The notes under the pieces are model-generated. The model worked only from the letters and a program-made list of their open reading frames with translations, made no database searches and was not told where the DNA came from. 64,000 nt of DNA from NCBI RefSeq assembly GCF_016583905.1, contig NZ_NRRY01000019.1, forward strand, positions 1 to 64,000. The letters are read 5' to 3'. This document shows positions 38,227 through 49,232 of the stretch, one piece after another. Every line of letters begins with the position of its first letter. Within the stretch, counting starts at the first letter, position 1. The translations under genes and the position numbers were made by a program. This DNA comes from Lamprobacter modestohalophilus. Lineage in GTDB: Bacteria; Pseudomonadota; Gammaproteobacteria; Chromatiales; Chromatiaceae.

Positions 38227-40845
38227 ATGCCCGACCATACCGAGCTGACACCTGGTCGCGTCTGCCATTGGCAGGCGGGGCCAGGGTCGATCATCGCCGA
38301 GCACGCGCAGGCGCTGACCCGCATCGATGCCATCGCCGAGGATATCCTGCGCATCCGGGTCGCGCCCAGTGGTCGGCTTGCGCCAAGCCACAGCTGGCAG
38401 GATGCGTCTCGATCGCTTGCCGGCGGCCGACTCTCGGTTGAGGAGCGATTGCGCGTCCTGCATCTCGAGACTGGTGCGATGCGGGCTAGGCTCGATCTGG
38501 ATACGGGCGCCCTCTCACTCGGCAGTGCCGACGGCGCCGTCTATGCCAGCGATCTCGCCCCGGTGCGCTGGCGTCCCGTCGAGCGCCACGAGATCCCGAC
38601 TCTGGCCCCAGCGCTCGCACCAGCTGTCGCCTCGACCGTCGCGTCAGCTGCTGCATCGACCGCCGCGCCCGCCGCTACCCCGAGCGTCTCACCAGCAACC
38701 GCACCGACCACCAGCCGGCAAGCCAACAGCGGCGGGTCGACCGGTCTCGCCACCACCGGCCTCTGGCTGCAGAAGGCGCTGGACCCGCGGGAGGGCCTGT
38801 TCGGCTGCGGTCAGCGCTTCGGGGCGCTGAACCGACGCGGCCAACGGCTGGCGCATTGGACCACGGACATTCACTCGCCAGGACTGGGCGTGGTCGACGG
38901 TTGCCTATACCAATCGCACCCGGTACTGCTCGCGCTGCGGCCCGGCCTCGCCTGGGGTCTGATGCTCGGCTCGAGCGGGTACAGTCACTTCGACCTCGGT
39001 GCCGAGCGGCCCGACGCGCTGGGTCTCTTCAGCCTGGGCGGCGAGCTCGACTACTATCTCTTCGCCGGCCCCACCCCGGCCGCCGTGGTCGAGCAGATCA
39101 CCAGGCTGACCGGTCGGCCGGCCCTGCCGCCGCTCTGGGCACTCGGCTATCACCAGTCGCGCTGGGGCTACCGCAGCGATGCCGAGATCCGCACGATCGC
39201 CAATGAGTTCCGCAGCCGACGCATCCCGATCGACGCCATCCATCTCGATATCGACTACATGGACGAGTTTCGCGTCTTCAGCTGGGACCGCGAGCGCTTC
39301 CCGAACCCGCGCGCCACGGTCAAAGCCCTGCATCAGCAGGACATCCACGCAGTCACCATCATCGACCCGGGCGTGAAACGCATCGGCTCCAGTTACCCCG
39401 TATTAGAGACCGGGCTGCGCGGCGACCATTTCATCCGCCGTCCGGATGGCGAGCTGTTCACCGGTTATGTATGGCCTGGCGCATCGCTGTTTCCGGACTT
39501 CTGCCGCACGAGCACGCGCCGCTGGTGGGGCGATCTGCACGCCGGTCTGCTCGACGCCGGCGTCGACGGCATTTGGGGCGATATGAACGAGCCTGCGATC
39601 GTCGATCGTCCGTTCGAGGTGCCAGGCGCCACCGCGCTGGCGATTCCACTGGATGCCAGACAGGGCGACGACGCCGAGACCTGCCATGCCGAGGCGCACA
39701 ATCTCTATGGGACGCTGATGGCACGGGCAACCTATGAGGGCCTCCAGCGGCTGCGGCCGCAACGCCGACCTTGGGTGCTGACGCGATCCGCCAGCATCGG
39801 CGCCCAACGCTGGGCCGTCAGCTGGATGGGCGACAATGCCTCCAGCTGGGAGGATCTGCGCACCAGCCTGCCGCAGCTGGCGAGCATGGGCCTGAGCGGC
39901 TCACCGCATGTCGGCGTCGATATTGGCGGCTTCTACGGCGCTTGCGACGGCGAGCTCTTCGCCCGCTGGATCGAGCTGGGCGCCTTCTACCCGTTCATGC
40001 GTGCCCATGCCTACTATGGCAGCCCGCCGCAGGAGCCCTGGGCGTTCGGCGAAGAGGTCGAGGCCATCGCGCGGATCGCGATCGAGCGCCGTTACCAGTT
40101 CTTGCCTTATCTCTACACCCTGGCGCACCGTGCCCATCGCACTGGCGAGCCGATCCTGCGGCCCCTGCTCTATGACTTCCCGCAAGCGACCGAGCTGCAC
40201 GAGATCGAAGACCAGTTGATGGTTGGTCCGCTGCTGATGATCGCACCGGTCTGCGAGCCGGGCGTCAGCGAGCGGCAGGTTCTCCTGCCGCCTGGCGCAT
40301 GGTACGACTTCCACACCGGCAGCCGGATCGACGGCGGTGCGCTGCCAGCGCGCGCTGCCGATACTGGCGCTGATGCCAACGCCAATGCCATGCATCGACG
40401 CTGTCTGCTACCGGCACCGCCGGGTCGCATGCCGATTCTGGTCCGCGGCGGCAGTTGCTTGACGCTTGGGCCGAGACGACAATCGACGCGCGAGCCGCTG
40501 ACCAAGCTCACACTCGAGGCCTATCCAGACGAGAGACAGGGTGACTCTTGGACGCTGATCGAAGACGCCGGCGATGGCGGCGGCAATGCCCATGACACGC
40601 AAGCCGAGACCGCGTTAGCGATGACAGGCGGACAAGCAGGACCGAGGCTCAGGATCGGACCCCGCCAGGGCGGCTGGCAGCCGCATCCTCGCCAACTCGT
40701 GCTGCGATTACACTTGGCTCAACAGCCCGAGCAGATGCTGCTCGACGCTGTCCCCCAAGTCGACTGGCGGTGGGATCAAGCCGACCACGCAGCGGTGGTG
40801 ACGCTCGACGACGATGGCGGCGCGCATCAGCTGAGCGCAGAATGA
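38227..40845 (+). CDS. Glycoside hydrolase family 31 (alpha-glucosidase-like)
   Basis: GH31 enzymes hydrolyse or transfer alpha-linked glucose or xylose. The 872-residue protein shows the family layout: N-terminal beta domain, FGCGQRFGALNRRG, the (beta/alpha)8 barrel with the nucleophile in DGIWGDMNEPA (about Asp452) and acid/base in WMGDNASSW (about Asp536), then C-terminal beta domains. An Ala/Pro/Thr low-complexity insertion (about 125-172) interrupts the N-terminal domain. There is no signal peptide, so it is probably cytoplasmic. It lies 15 bp after the EF-hand gene. Exact specificity is not readable. Confidence 0.92.
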   Translation: MPDHTELTPGRVCHWQAGPGSIIAEHAQALTRIDAIAEDILRIRVAPSGRLAPSHSWQDASRSLAGGRLSVEERLRVLHLETGAMRARLDLDTGALSLGSADGAVYASDLAPVRWRPVERHEIPTLAPALAPAVASTVASAAASTAAPAATPSVSPATAPTTSRQANSGGSTGLATTGLWLQKALDPREGLFGCGQRFGALNRRGQRLAHWTTDIHSPGLGVVDGCLYQSHPVLLALRPGLAWGLMLGSSGYSHFDLGAERPDALGLFSLGGELDYYLFAGPTPAAVVEQITRLTGRPALPPLWALGYHQSRWGYRSDAEIRTIANEFRSRRIPIDAIHLDIDYMDEFRVFSWDRERFPNPRATVKALHQQDIHAVTIIDPGVKRIGSSYPVLETGLRGDHFIRRPDGELFTGYVWPGASLFPDFCRTSTRRWWGDLHAGLLDAGVDGIWGDMNEPAIVDRPFEVPGATALAIPLDARQGDDAETCHAEAHNLYGTLMARATYEGLQRLRPQRRPWVLTRSASIGAQRWAVSWMGDNASSWEDLRTSLPQLASMGLSGSPHVGVDIGGFYGACDGELFARWIELGAFYPFMRAHAYYGSPPQEPWAFGEEVEAIARIAIERRYQFLPYLYTLAHRAHRTGEPILRPLLYDFPQATELHEIEDQLMVGPLLMIAPVCEPGVSERQVLLPPGAWYDFHTGSRIDGGALPARAADTGADANANAMHRRCLLPAPPGRMPILVRGGSCLTLGPRRQSTREPLTKLTLEAYPDERQGDSWTLIEDAGDGGGNAHDTQAETALAMTGGQAGPRLRIGPRQGGWQPHPRQLVLRLHLAQQPEQMLLDAVPQVDWRWDQADHAAVVTLDDDGGAHQLSAE

Positions 40846-41007
40846 ACTGCATCGATCTCTGGCGTAACCGTGACCGCCGGCGATGAACGAATCCTGCGTC
40901 TTCAAGCGACGTATTGGACACCGCTGCCGAGGTCGGCATCGATGTCGTCCTAAATCCACAGCCGCTACACAGCAAGCACAATCACCTCACAGCCAAATCT
41001 GACGATA

Positions 41008-42093
<1,086 letters not shown>

Positions 42094-42397
42094 GGTGGCC
42101 TCCTCTGTTGTCGCGGGTTGTGCATAGGCGTCAGTCACCGGCCCAGGCAGCAAACTGTGGGCCAGAAGACCTAGCCTTGACAGAGCACAGGGCGAGCTGT
42201 GGCTATATCCGCGCTTGATAGTGGGCACGTCGTTTGCTGCCACTGAAGCCTGCCCGCTGCAGGACATCGCCCGTGACTTATCGACCGCAAGGCTGGAGGC
42301 TACCCGCCTCGGACCGGACGCGTGCCGAGCTCGATGACAAGGGCCGTCGCCGAGCAGCCATCTCTGACGAGTAGCCTTCCTCTGAGTGGAGAGCGCC
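42094..42397. other. Divergent intergenic region between gnd and the SSS symporter gene
   Basis: No gene is seen. It should hold the promoters of gnd (minus strand) and of the symporter (plus strand). The gnd ribosome binding site GAGGAGG lies within the first 15 bp. Confidence 0.5.
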
Positions 42398-43987
42398 ATG
42401 CCAAACGTTCAGATCAGCCCCTGGGACCTGGCCGTCGTCGCCGTCTATGTGATCGGCACCCGCATCCTGTTCGGTTGGTGGGCGGCTCGCACCGCCCGCA
42501 AGGGCGCCGAAGGCTACTTTCTTGGTGGCCGGGCGCTGCGTTGGCCCATCATCGGTCTGTCCTTCTATGTCGCCAACATGAGCGGCGGCAGCTTCGTCGG
42601 CCTGCCCGGCAGCGGCTACAACGACGGCATCGCCGTCTACCACTACGAATGGCTGCCGGCGGTGATCCTGGTGCTGTTCGTGCTATTCCTGCTGCCGCTC
42701 TACCTGCGCGCGCGCATCTATACGGCCCCGCAGTTCCTGGAGTCCCGCTTCGGCCGCGAGCCGCGACTGGCGTTCTCGGGCTTCTTGCTGGTTGCCGTGA
42801 CGCTGATCGATGCCCCAGCGTCGCTTTACGCCGGCGCCATGGTCGGCCAAGCCCTGTTCCCGTCGGTGCCGATGTGGCCGTTGCTCGCGGCCGGGGCGCT
42901 GATCGCCGGGGTCTATATCTTCTTCGGCGGTCTCGGCGCCGTCGTCATCAACGATGCGCTGCAGGCCGCCATGATCATGATCGGCGGCACACTGGTGCTG
43001 GTGCTGGCCTGGCAGGCGGTGCCGTCCTGGGATGCCGTCGTGCAGGCGGCGCCCCCCGATGCGCTGCATCTGATCCGACCCGCGGACGATGAGCTGCTGC
43101 CCTGGCCTGGCATCTTCACCGGCGTGCTCGTGATCGGCGTCTACTTCTGGTGCACCAATCAGTTCGTCGTGCAGCGCGCACTGGGCGCCCACAACCTCGA
43201 TCACGGCCGCTGGGGCGCGCTGTTCGCCGGGCTGCTGAAGCTGCCGAACCTGTTCATCCTGGTCATGCCCGGGGTGCTGGCGGTCGCCCTCTACCCAGAC
43301 CTCGAGCGCCCGGATCTGGTGTTTCCGACCTTGGTTGTGGATCTGCTGCCGGTGGGTCTGCGCGGTCTGCTGCTGGCTGCCTTCGTCGCCGCGATCCTGT
43401 CCAGCCTGGAGGCGATCTTCAACTCCTCGGCAACCCTGTTCACGATGGACTTCGTGCGCACCTTCCGCCCGCAGACCAGCGACCAAGGGCTGACCCGCTG
43501 GGGCCGGTGGTCAACGGTCGGTTTCATGATCGCGGCGATCCTGTGGTCCCCGATCGTGCTGCAGTTTCCGACCCTCTGGCAGTATCTGCAGTCGTTCATG
43601 TCCTATATCACGCCGCCGGTGACGGCCGTGTTCATCATCGGCATCTTCTGGCCGCGGGCGAACAATGCCGGTGCCTTGGCGACGCTGGTGATCGGCGTGC
43701 CCCTGGGTATCCTCGGCTGGGCTGCCAACGAGCTGCTCGACTGGCTGCCGCTCCAGTACCTCTATGCGGCCGGTATCATGTTCGCGCTGAGCGCCTTGAT
43801 CCTGGTCGCCGTAAGCCTGGCGACCGCGCCGCCGGACCCGGACAAGGTGCAGCAATGCACCTGGCGGCCGGCACTGTGGCGGCAAGAGACCCGGGACCTG
43901 GCTGATACGCCCTGGTATGCGAACTATCGCTATATGGCGCTCGGGTTGACCCTGCTGGCAGCGGCGATGGTGGTCTGGTGGTGGTGA
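42398..43987 (+). CDS. Sodium:solute symporter family (SSS/SLC5) transporter
   Basis: This 529-residue inner-membrane protein has about 13-14 hydrophobic segments and the SSS pattern: [19 protein letters not shown] and [14 protein letters not shown] near the N terminus, then [21 protein letters not shown] and the [20 protein letters not shown] helix. It resembles the SGLT-type sugar/inositol branch more than the proline or acetate branches, which would fit the neighbouring GH31 and aldolase genes, but the substrate is inference. The ATG at 42398 has GGAGA 5 bp upstream. Confidence 0.87.
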   Translation: MPNVQISPWDLAVVAVYVIGTRILFGWWAARTARKGAEGYFLGGRALRWPIIGLSFYVANMSGGSFVGLPGSGYNDGIAVYHYEWLPAVILVLFVLFLLPLYLRARIYTAPQFLESRFGREPRLAFSGFLLVAVTLIDAPASLYAGAMVGQALFPSVPMWPLLAAGALIAGVYIFFGGLGAVVINDALQAAMIMIGGTLVLVLAWQAVPSWDAVVQAAPPDALHLIRPADDELLPWPGIFTGVLVIGVYFWCTNQFVVQRALGAHNLDHGRWGALFAGLLKLPNLFILVMPGVLAVALYPDLERPDLVFPTLVVDLLPVGLRGLLLAAFVAAILSSLEAIFNSSATLFTMDFVRTFRPQTSDQGLTRWGRWSTVGFMIAAILWSPIVLQFPTLWQYLQSFMSYITPPVTAVFIIGIFWPRANNAGALATLVIGVPLGILGWAANELLDWLPLQYLYAAGIMFALSALILVAVSLATAPPDPDKVQQCTWRPALWRQETRDLADTPWYANYRYMALGLTLLAAAMVVWWW

Positions 43988-44259
43988 GCAATCTCGACGA
44001 TCGCCGATAGGGCGCGCATGGATGAGCGCGTCATTTGAACCACTCATGGGGGATTTGCACCAGCTTGTCGCGCGCACAACGATCCGATCGTCATCCCGCC
44101 TTTCATTGCCCCCTGAACGGACTGCGCAAAGGCATGCCCTCTGTTCGAGCCGCAGCAGTTGAATGCGTTTCTCCGTTTCTTCAGGGCCATCGTGGTTTGG
44201 AGCTTGCAAGCATCCGATTGCATTGTTCTCAACCCGCGATACCCGATAGAGGTGCAACG

Positions 44260-45303
44260 ATGACATTGAACGCCCTACGCCAAACCGCTGAAGCCATGGT
44301 CAAGCCTGGTCAGGGAATCCTGGCCATGGACGAAAGCACGCCCACCATCGGCAAGCGGCTGAAGGCGGTTGGTGTCGAGAATACCGAAGATAACCGGATT
44401 GCCTATCGGACGATCCTGCTCAATACGCCCGGACTCGGCGAGTTCATCAGCAGCGCCATCCTCTACGACGAGACCATTCGCCAGTCGACGGCCGAGGGCG
44501 AGCCTTTTCCTGAGCTGGTGAAGCGCCAAGGGATCATACCCGGGATCAAGGTCGATACCGGCGCCAAAGCGCTCGCGCTGAACGCTGGCGAGAAGGTGAC
44601 CGAAGGCTTGGACGGGCTGCGCGAGCGACTAGAGGAGTATGTGGGATTCGGCGCCCAGTTTTGTAAATGGCGTGCGGTGATCACCATCGCCGAGGAGAAA
44701 CCGAGCCGCGCCTGCATCGAGGCCAATGCCCATGCGCTCGCACGTTACGCCGCCTTGTGTCAGGAGGCAGACCTGGTGCCGATCGTCGAGCCCGAGGTGC
44801 TGATCAATGGCGCGCACACGATCGAGACCAGCTACGCGGTCACCGTCGAGACCCAGCGCCAGGTGTTCGAACAGCTCTACCGGCAAGGCGTCCAGCTCGA
44901 AGGCATGATCCTGAAGCCGAGCATGGTGATCTCCGGAACCGAGTGTCCGCAGCGCTCTGGCGTCGAGCAGGTCGCCGAAGCGACCTTGCGCTGCCTGCAG
45001 CAGACGGTGCCGGCCGCCGTGCCCGGCGTCGCCTTCTTGTCCGGCGGCCAGGGCGACGAGCAAGCGACCCTGCATCTAAACGCGATGAATCAGATGGCGG
45101 CCAAGCTGTCGCTGCCTTGGCGCCTCACCTTCTCCTATGCACGCGCGCTGCAGAATCAGGTGCTCGAGACCTGGCGCGGTGATGCCTCAAAGGCCGAGCA
45201 GGCCAGTGAGGCCCTGTTGCAACGGGCCAAGCTCAACGCGCTCGCGAGCCTCGGCGAGTACGCGCCGGAGATGGAGCACGCGGCTCAACGCGGCGCCCGA
45301 TAG
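44260..45303 (+). CDS. Class I fructose-bisphosphate aldolase
   Basis: The enzyme interconverts fructose-1,6-bisphosphate with DHAP and glyceraldehyde-3-phosphate through a Schiff base, in glycolysis, gluconeogenesis and the Calvin cycle. The 347-residue eukaryote-like aldolase has GILAMDEST (Asp), KWRAV (Lys136), the Schiff-base Lys219 in GMILKPSMV, and FLSGGQGDEQAT. The ATG at 44260 with a GAGGTG site is chosen although the frame opens at 44035. It overlaps the convergent cfa gene by 19 bp. Confidence 0.95.
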   Translation: MTLNALRQTAEAMVKPGQGILAMDESTPTIGKRLKAVGVENTEDNRIAYRTILLNTPGLGEFISSAILYDETIRQSTAEGEPFPELVKRQGIIPGIKVDTGAKALALNAGEKVTEGLDGLRERLEEYVGFGAQFCKWRAVITIAEEKPSRACIEANAHALARYAALCQEADLVPIVEPEVLINGAHTIETSYAVTVETQRQVFEQLYRQGVQLEGMILKPSMVISGTECPQRSGVEQVAEATLRCLQQTVPAAVPGVAFLSGGQGDEQATLHLNAMNQMAAKLSLPWRLTFSYARALQNQVLETWRGDASKAEQASEALLQRAKLNALASLGEYAPEMEHAAQRGAR

Positions 45304-46496
45304 GTGTCGCTGCGCCCGCCCGGATGGCTCAGCACCAGCTGCCAGAGATGGCCCCTGCGTGAACGGAAGAACCCCGCCGAGCAATGTAGATAGTACTTCC
45401 ACATGCGCCGGAAGCGCTCATCGTAGCCGGCGTTTGCAAGCGCCGGCCAAGCCTGCTCGACGTTCGCCCACCAGGCCATCAGGGTCCGGTCATAGTCCGG
45501 TCCGAACGCATGCCAATCCTCGAGCACGAAGCGCGGTCGCAGCGCCTGGGCGAGTCGCTCGGCATTGGGCAGCTCGCCATTGGGGAAGATGTAGCGGTCG
45601 ATCCAGGGATCATTGACCGGATTGACGTCGCTGGTGCCGATGGTATGGAGCAGGAACAGCCCGTCCTCCTTCAGCAGCTGCGCCGCGGTGTCAAAGAAGG
45701 CAGCGTCGTTCTTACGGCCAACGTGCTCGAACATGCCCACCGAGACGATCTTATCGAAGCGCCCGTCCAGCTCCCGGTAATCCTGGAGCCGGATATCGAC
45801 CGGCAGCCCGGCGCAGCGCTGCCGTGCCAACTGCGCCTGCTCGCGCGAGACGGTCAGACCGACCACCTGCACGTCATAATGACGCGCAATGTATTCTGCC
45901 AAGCCACCCCAGCCACAGCCAATGTCGAGTACTCGCTCGCCGGGCTCCAGCTCGAGCTTGCGGCAGATCAGATCCAGCTTCGCGCGCTGGGCGCTTTCCA
46001 GATCCTCGGCCTCGGCCCAATAGCCGCAGCTATAGCTCATGGTCGGGTCGAGCATGGCCTCGTAGAGGTCATTGCCGACATCGTAGTGCTGCTCGCCGAC
46101 CTGGAAGGCCCGCTTCTGGCTCTGCAGATTCAATAGCCGAGCACGCAGCACGAGCAGCGCGATCCGCAGCCGCAGCCCGAGCCCAGCGGCACCGTACAGC
46201 CTGTCTTCGATGCCGCCTCCTAGCAACCGGGTGAAGGTCTCGTCGAGCGCCGGTGCATCCCATTGCTGATCCATGTAAGACTCGCCGAGACCCAGCGAGC
46301 CGGCGCTCAACACCCGGTCGTAGAACGCCGGATCATGAACACGGATGTCCCAGGGACGATGGCCGTCTAATCTCACATCCGCCTGCGCGGCCAATTCCTT
46401 CAGCAATTGCGGACCGCCTCGACCGAGACCGCGGATGCTATCCAGCAAGCTGCGCTCGGGCTGCGACTGCCAGGTTTGATTCGGTAACGTGCTCAT
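45285..46496 (-). CDS. cfa: Cyclopropane-fatty-acyl-phospholipid synthase
   Basis: The enzyme adds a methylene from S-adenosylmethionine across double bonds of membrane phospholipid acyl chains. The 403-residue protein has the N-terminal acyl-binding region (DIRVHDPAFYDRVLSAGSLG), YDVGNDLYEAMLD, the SAM site LDIGCGWGGLAEYIA, GMFEHVG and the C-terminal SAGFFRSRRGHLWQ. Length and order match E. coli Cfa, which here would be a stress-adaptation gene. The ATG at 46496 has GAGGAG upstream; the frame extends to 46598. Confidence 0.95.
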   Translation of the reverse strand: MSTLPNQTWQSQPERSLLDSIRGLGRGGPQLLKELAAQADVRLDGHRPWDIRVHDPAFYDRVLSAGSLGLGESYMDQQWDAPALDETFTRLLGGGIEDRLYGAAGLGLRLRIALLVLRARLLNLQSQKRAFQVGEQHYDVGNDLYEAMLDPTMSYSCGYWAEAEDLESAQRAKLDLICRKLELEPGERVLDIGCGWGGLAEYIARHYDVQVVGLTVSREQAQLARQRCAGLPVDIRLQDYRELDGRFDKIVSVGMFEHVGRKNDAAFFDTAAQLLKEDGLFLLHTIGTSDVNPVNDPWIDRYIFPNGELPNAERLAQALRPRFVLEDWHAFGPDYDRTLMAWWANVEQAWPALANAGYDERFRRMWKYYLHCSAGFFRSRRGHLWQLVLSHPGGRSDTYRAPR

Positions 46497-46659
46497 GGGT
46501 TGCTGCTCCTCGTCTTGAATGCAGATTGCTAGCGAACTGCCCGCGCTCAGGCGCCTTCTGACAGACGCCGTTGCCAAAACGAAGAACCGCAAGATCAATG
46601 CCGTATGAAAGTCCCTGATCCATCGCTGTCAACCCCAGATCGATTGGGTGATAACGACC

Positions 46660-46684
46660 AGAGCGGGTGCAAAACACCCGCTCT
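46660..46684. terminator. Perfect 10-bp stem-loop with 5-nt loop (terminator-like or sRNA end)
   Basis: AGAGCGGGTG pairs perfectly with CACCCGCTCT around a CAAAA loop. A run of four T follows only after about 12 nt on the plus strand, and there is no T run on the minus strand. Since cfa and uspA diverge from this region, no known gene should end here. A terminator of an unlisted small transcript or a regulatory hairpin are both possible. Confidence 0.4.
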
Positions 46685-46726
46685 CCATGATGCCCATTTT
46701 ATCCTGAATGCTTCGCCTGCAACTTA

Positions 46727-46762
46727 TGGAATAGTCCGCCCTGCTGGAATAGTCCGCCCCGC
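46727..46762. repeat. 18-bp tandem repeat (TGGAATAGTCCGCCC)
   Basis: Two near-identical 18-bp units lie side by side at 46727-46744 and 46745-46762, upstream of the universal stress gene. Confidence 0.85.
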
Positions 46763-46885
46763 CCTTGGCCTTAGATACCGACGTTTTGCTAGACTGTTCA
46801 CCGAACTAACCGATGAGCCGGTGGCGCGGTGTGCAGGATGCTCCGCGCCGCATGCGCTCGCCTAACCCTCAGGAGGCACGCGTTC

Positions 46886-47317
46886 ATGTTCAACAAGATT
46901 ATGGTTCCGGTCGATCTTGCGCACATGGGTGAGCTGGAGAAGGCCCTGACCGTCGCAGCCGATCTCTCGCGCCACTACGGAACGGCGTTGTGCTACGTCG
47001 GCGTGACCACCTCCCAGCCCAGCGCGGTGGCCCGCACACCCGAAGAATATGAGCTCAAGCTCAGGGCGTTCGCTCACGAGCATGCCCCTGACAGCGGTCA
47101 TGAGCCGACCGCGCGTGTCTACGTGAGTCATGATCCAGCAGCAGACCTGGACGACATCCTGGTCCAGGCCATCGATGACGTCGGTGCCGACCTGGTCGTC
47201 ATGGCGACCCATCTGCCGACCCATCTCGACGCCATCATGCCCTCCAATGGGGCCAAGATCGCCAAGCAGACCAAGGCGTCCGTGTTCCTCGTGCGTCGGG
47301 ATCTCGCGCCCGAATAA
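46886..47317 (+). CDS. Universal stress protein (UspA family)
   Basis: The 143-residue protein is a single Usp domain, beginning MFNKIMVPVDLAHMGELEKAL and ending KQTKASVFLVRRD. The G-x2-G-x9-G-S ATP-binding pattern of ATP-binding Usp proteins is not clearly present. Its ribosome binding site AGGAGG is at 46871-46876. It is 62 bp upstream of the BCCT gene on the same strand, an arrangement often seen next to osmolyte carriers in halophiles, where Usp proteins modulate the transporter. Confidence 0.9.
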   Translation: MFNKIMVPVDLAHMGELEKALTVAADLSRHYGTALCYVGVTTSQPSAVARTPEEYELKLRAFAHEHAPDSGHEPTARVYVSHDPAADLDDILVQAIDDVGADLVVMATHLPTHLDAIMPSNGAKIAKQTKASVFLVRRDLAPE

Positions 47318-47379
47318 GCGCCCCTCGATACCAACACACAAGACGCCTGATTCGCATCAGGCAGCCAAGGGAGAACTTC

Positions 47380-49077
47380 GTGGAAGAAAAACCCGCAATC
47401 GCCCCAGAGGCAGCAGCCGAGTCGGTCGGCGTACCAGCTCCAGAAGGGGCGGCCAATCTGATCGATACCGACTACCAGATCGGTCAGGACAACTATCAGG
47501 CCCGTCCGCTCGGGGTCAATATCGACATCCATGGGGCCGTCTTCGCCGTGTCGTCCCTGATGATCCTCGGCTTCGTGGTGCTGACCCTGGCCCTGCCCGA
47601 GCAGGCGACCGCCACCTTCGACGGGGCGAAGAGCTGGATCAACGCCAATGCCACCTGGTTCTATCTGCTGTCGGCCAACGTCTTCGTGCTGCTCTGCCTC
47701 GGTCTGATCGTCTCGCCCCTGGGACGCATCCGCATCGGCGGCGCCGAGGCAACGCCGGACTTCACGCGGATCTCCTGGTTCGCCATGCTGTTCGCAGCGG
47801 GTATGGGGATCGGCCTGATGTTCTATGGCGTGGCCGAGCCCTTGACCCACTATGGAACGGCGTTGTCTGGCACCACCCTGGGCGAGGACGGCGTGCGCAC
47901 GGACTGGGCCCCGCTCGGGGGAGCTGCCGGTGATCCGGAGGCCGCCGCTCGCCTGGGCATGGCCGCAACCTTGCTCCACTGGAGCCTGCATCCCTGGGCC
48001 ATGTACGCCATCGTGGCCTTGGCCTTGGCCATCTTCTCCTACAACAAGGGCCTGCCGATGACGGTGCGGTCCATCTTCTACCCGATCTTAGGTGAGCGCA
48101 TCTGGGGCTGGCCGGGACATATCGTCGACATCCTGGCGGTCTTCGCGACCCTGTTCGGACTGGCCACCTCGCTCGGGTTCGGCGCCGAGCAGGCGGCCTC
48201 GGGGCTGCACTACCTGTTCGGGATCGGTGACGGCGATGTCACCCTGGTGCTACTGATCACCGGCATCACGGCGGTGGCCATCGTGTCCATCGTGGCGGGC
48301 GTGGACAAAGGGGTCAAACGCCTGTCCGAGATCAACATGGTCTTGGCCTTCCTGCTGCTGATGTTCGTGGTGTTCGTGGGACCGACACTCCTCATCTTGA
48401 CCAGTTTCGGCAAGAACATCGTCAGCTATCTGGCTGAGCTGCCCTTCCTGTCCAACCCCTTCGCGCGCGAGGACGTCAATTACAGCCAGGGCTGGACCAC
48501 CTTCTACTGGGGCTGGTGGATCAGCTGGTCGCCCTTCGTGGGCATGTTCATCGCCCGGGTGAGCCGGGGGCGCTCGGTGCGGGAGTTCCTGATCTCGGTG
48601 CTGCTCATCCCCACCACGGTCTCCATCTTTTGGTTTACCGCCTTCGGCACCACGGCCATCGAGCAGGTGCAAGCGGGCTTCGACGGCGCGGTCTCGGCGG
48701 AGCTGCCACTCCAGCTGTTCATGATGCTGGGCGAGCTGCCGCTGACGGACATCACCTCATTCATCGGTATCGTGCTCGTGCTCGTGTTCTTCATCACCTC
48801 CTCGGATTCCGGGTCCCTGGTGATCGATACCATCGCCGCGGGCGGCAAGATCGATGCCCCCAAGCCCCAACGCGTGTTCTGGGGCGTTATCGAGGGTGCC
48901 GTCGCCATTGCGCTGCTGCTGGGGGGTGGTCTGGCCGCCCTACAGGCGGTGGCGGTATCCGCCGGCCTGCCCTTCACCCTGCTGCTCCTGGCGGGCTGCT
49001 ACGCCATCGTTAGGGGGCTGCTGAGCGAGCCCCGGATCGCCAAACCGCCCAAGTCGGCTAAGCCGGCCAAGTCTTAG
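47380..49077 (+). CDS. BCCT-family osmolyte transporter (betaine/choline/carnitine type)
   Basis: This Na+- or H+-coupled carrier brings in compatible solutes such as glycine betaine. The 565-residue protein has a hydrophilic N terminus of about 45 residues, then 12 TM helices with AGMGIGLMFYGVAEPLTHY, and the signature WTTFYWGWWISWSPFVGMF followed by IARVSRGRSVREF. The two Trp-rich segments form the betaine-binding aromatic box. Start is GTG at 47380 with an AAGGGAG site. Unlike neighbours it lacks low-complexity insertions. It probably forms an operon with the preceding Usp gene. Confidence 0.95.
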   Translation: MEEKPAIAPEAAAESVGVPAPEGAANLIDTDYQIGQDNYQARPLGVNIDIHGAVFAVSSLMILGFVVLTLALPEQATATFDGAKSWINANATWFYLLSANVFVLLCLGLIVSPLGRIRIGGAEATPDFTRISWFAMLFAAGMGIGLMFYGVAEPLTHYGTALSGTTLGEDGVRTDWAPLGGAAGDPEAAARLGMAATLLHWSLHPWAMYAIVALALAIFSYNKGLPMTVRSIFYPILGERIWGWPGHIVDILAVFATLFGLATSLGFGAEQAASGLHYLFGIGDGDVTLVLLITGITAVAIVSIVAGVDKGVKRLSEINMVLAFLLLMFVVFVGPTLLILTSFGKNIVSYLAELPFLSNPFAREDVNYSQGWTTFYWGWWISWSPFVGMFIARVSRGRSVREFLISVLLIPTTVSIFWFTAFGTTAIEQVQAGFDGAVSAELPLQLFMMLGELPLTDITSFIGIVLVLVFFITSSDSGSLVIDTIAAGGKIDAPKPQRVFWGVIEGAVAIALLLGGGLAALQAVAVSAGLPFTLLLLAGCYAIVRGLLSEPRIAKPPKSAKPAKS

Positions 49078-49136
49078 GCGATTGCCGGAAAAGCTCGTAC
49101 CGAATTGCGCAGGATTTTCGTTTGCCTTCGAGGAGC

Positions 49137-49175
49137 GTCGCCGGGAGCATAGCCGGGCTATGTGACCGGCGGCGC
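49137..49175. repeat. Imperfect inverted repeat downstream of the BCCT gene
   Basis: CGCCGGGAGCATAGCC is followed almost directly by GGCTATGTGACCGGCG, giving a stem with a few mismatches. It lies between the convergent BCCT and exonuclease genes and may act as a terminator, though no T run follows. The surrounding 49081-49230 has the look of a conserved intergenic repeat. Confidence 0.45.
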
Positions 49176-49232
49176 GACGAAGAAGGCGAGCGAAAAGACC
49201 AGCAAGGCGGTATGAGCTTTGACAGAAATCGC

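Larger units (their letters stand above)
46497..46885. other. Divergent region between cfa and the universal stress gene
   Basis: No protein gene is supported. It contains a perfect 10-bp stem-loop at 46660-46684 and an 18-bp tandem repeat at 46727-46762, both outside any gene. Confidence 0.6.

Noticed and set aside
37498-38463. 321-codon frame opposite the EF-hand gene
   Set aside because: Reflects the repetitive Gly/Asp codons of the EF-hand gene on the other strand.
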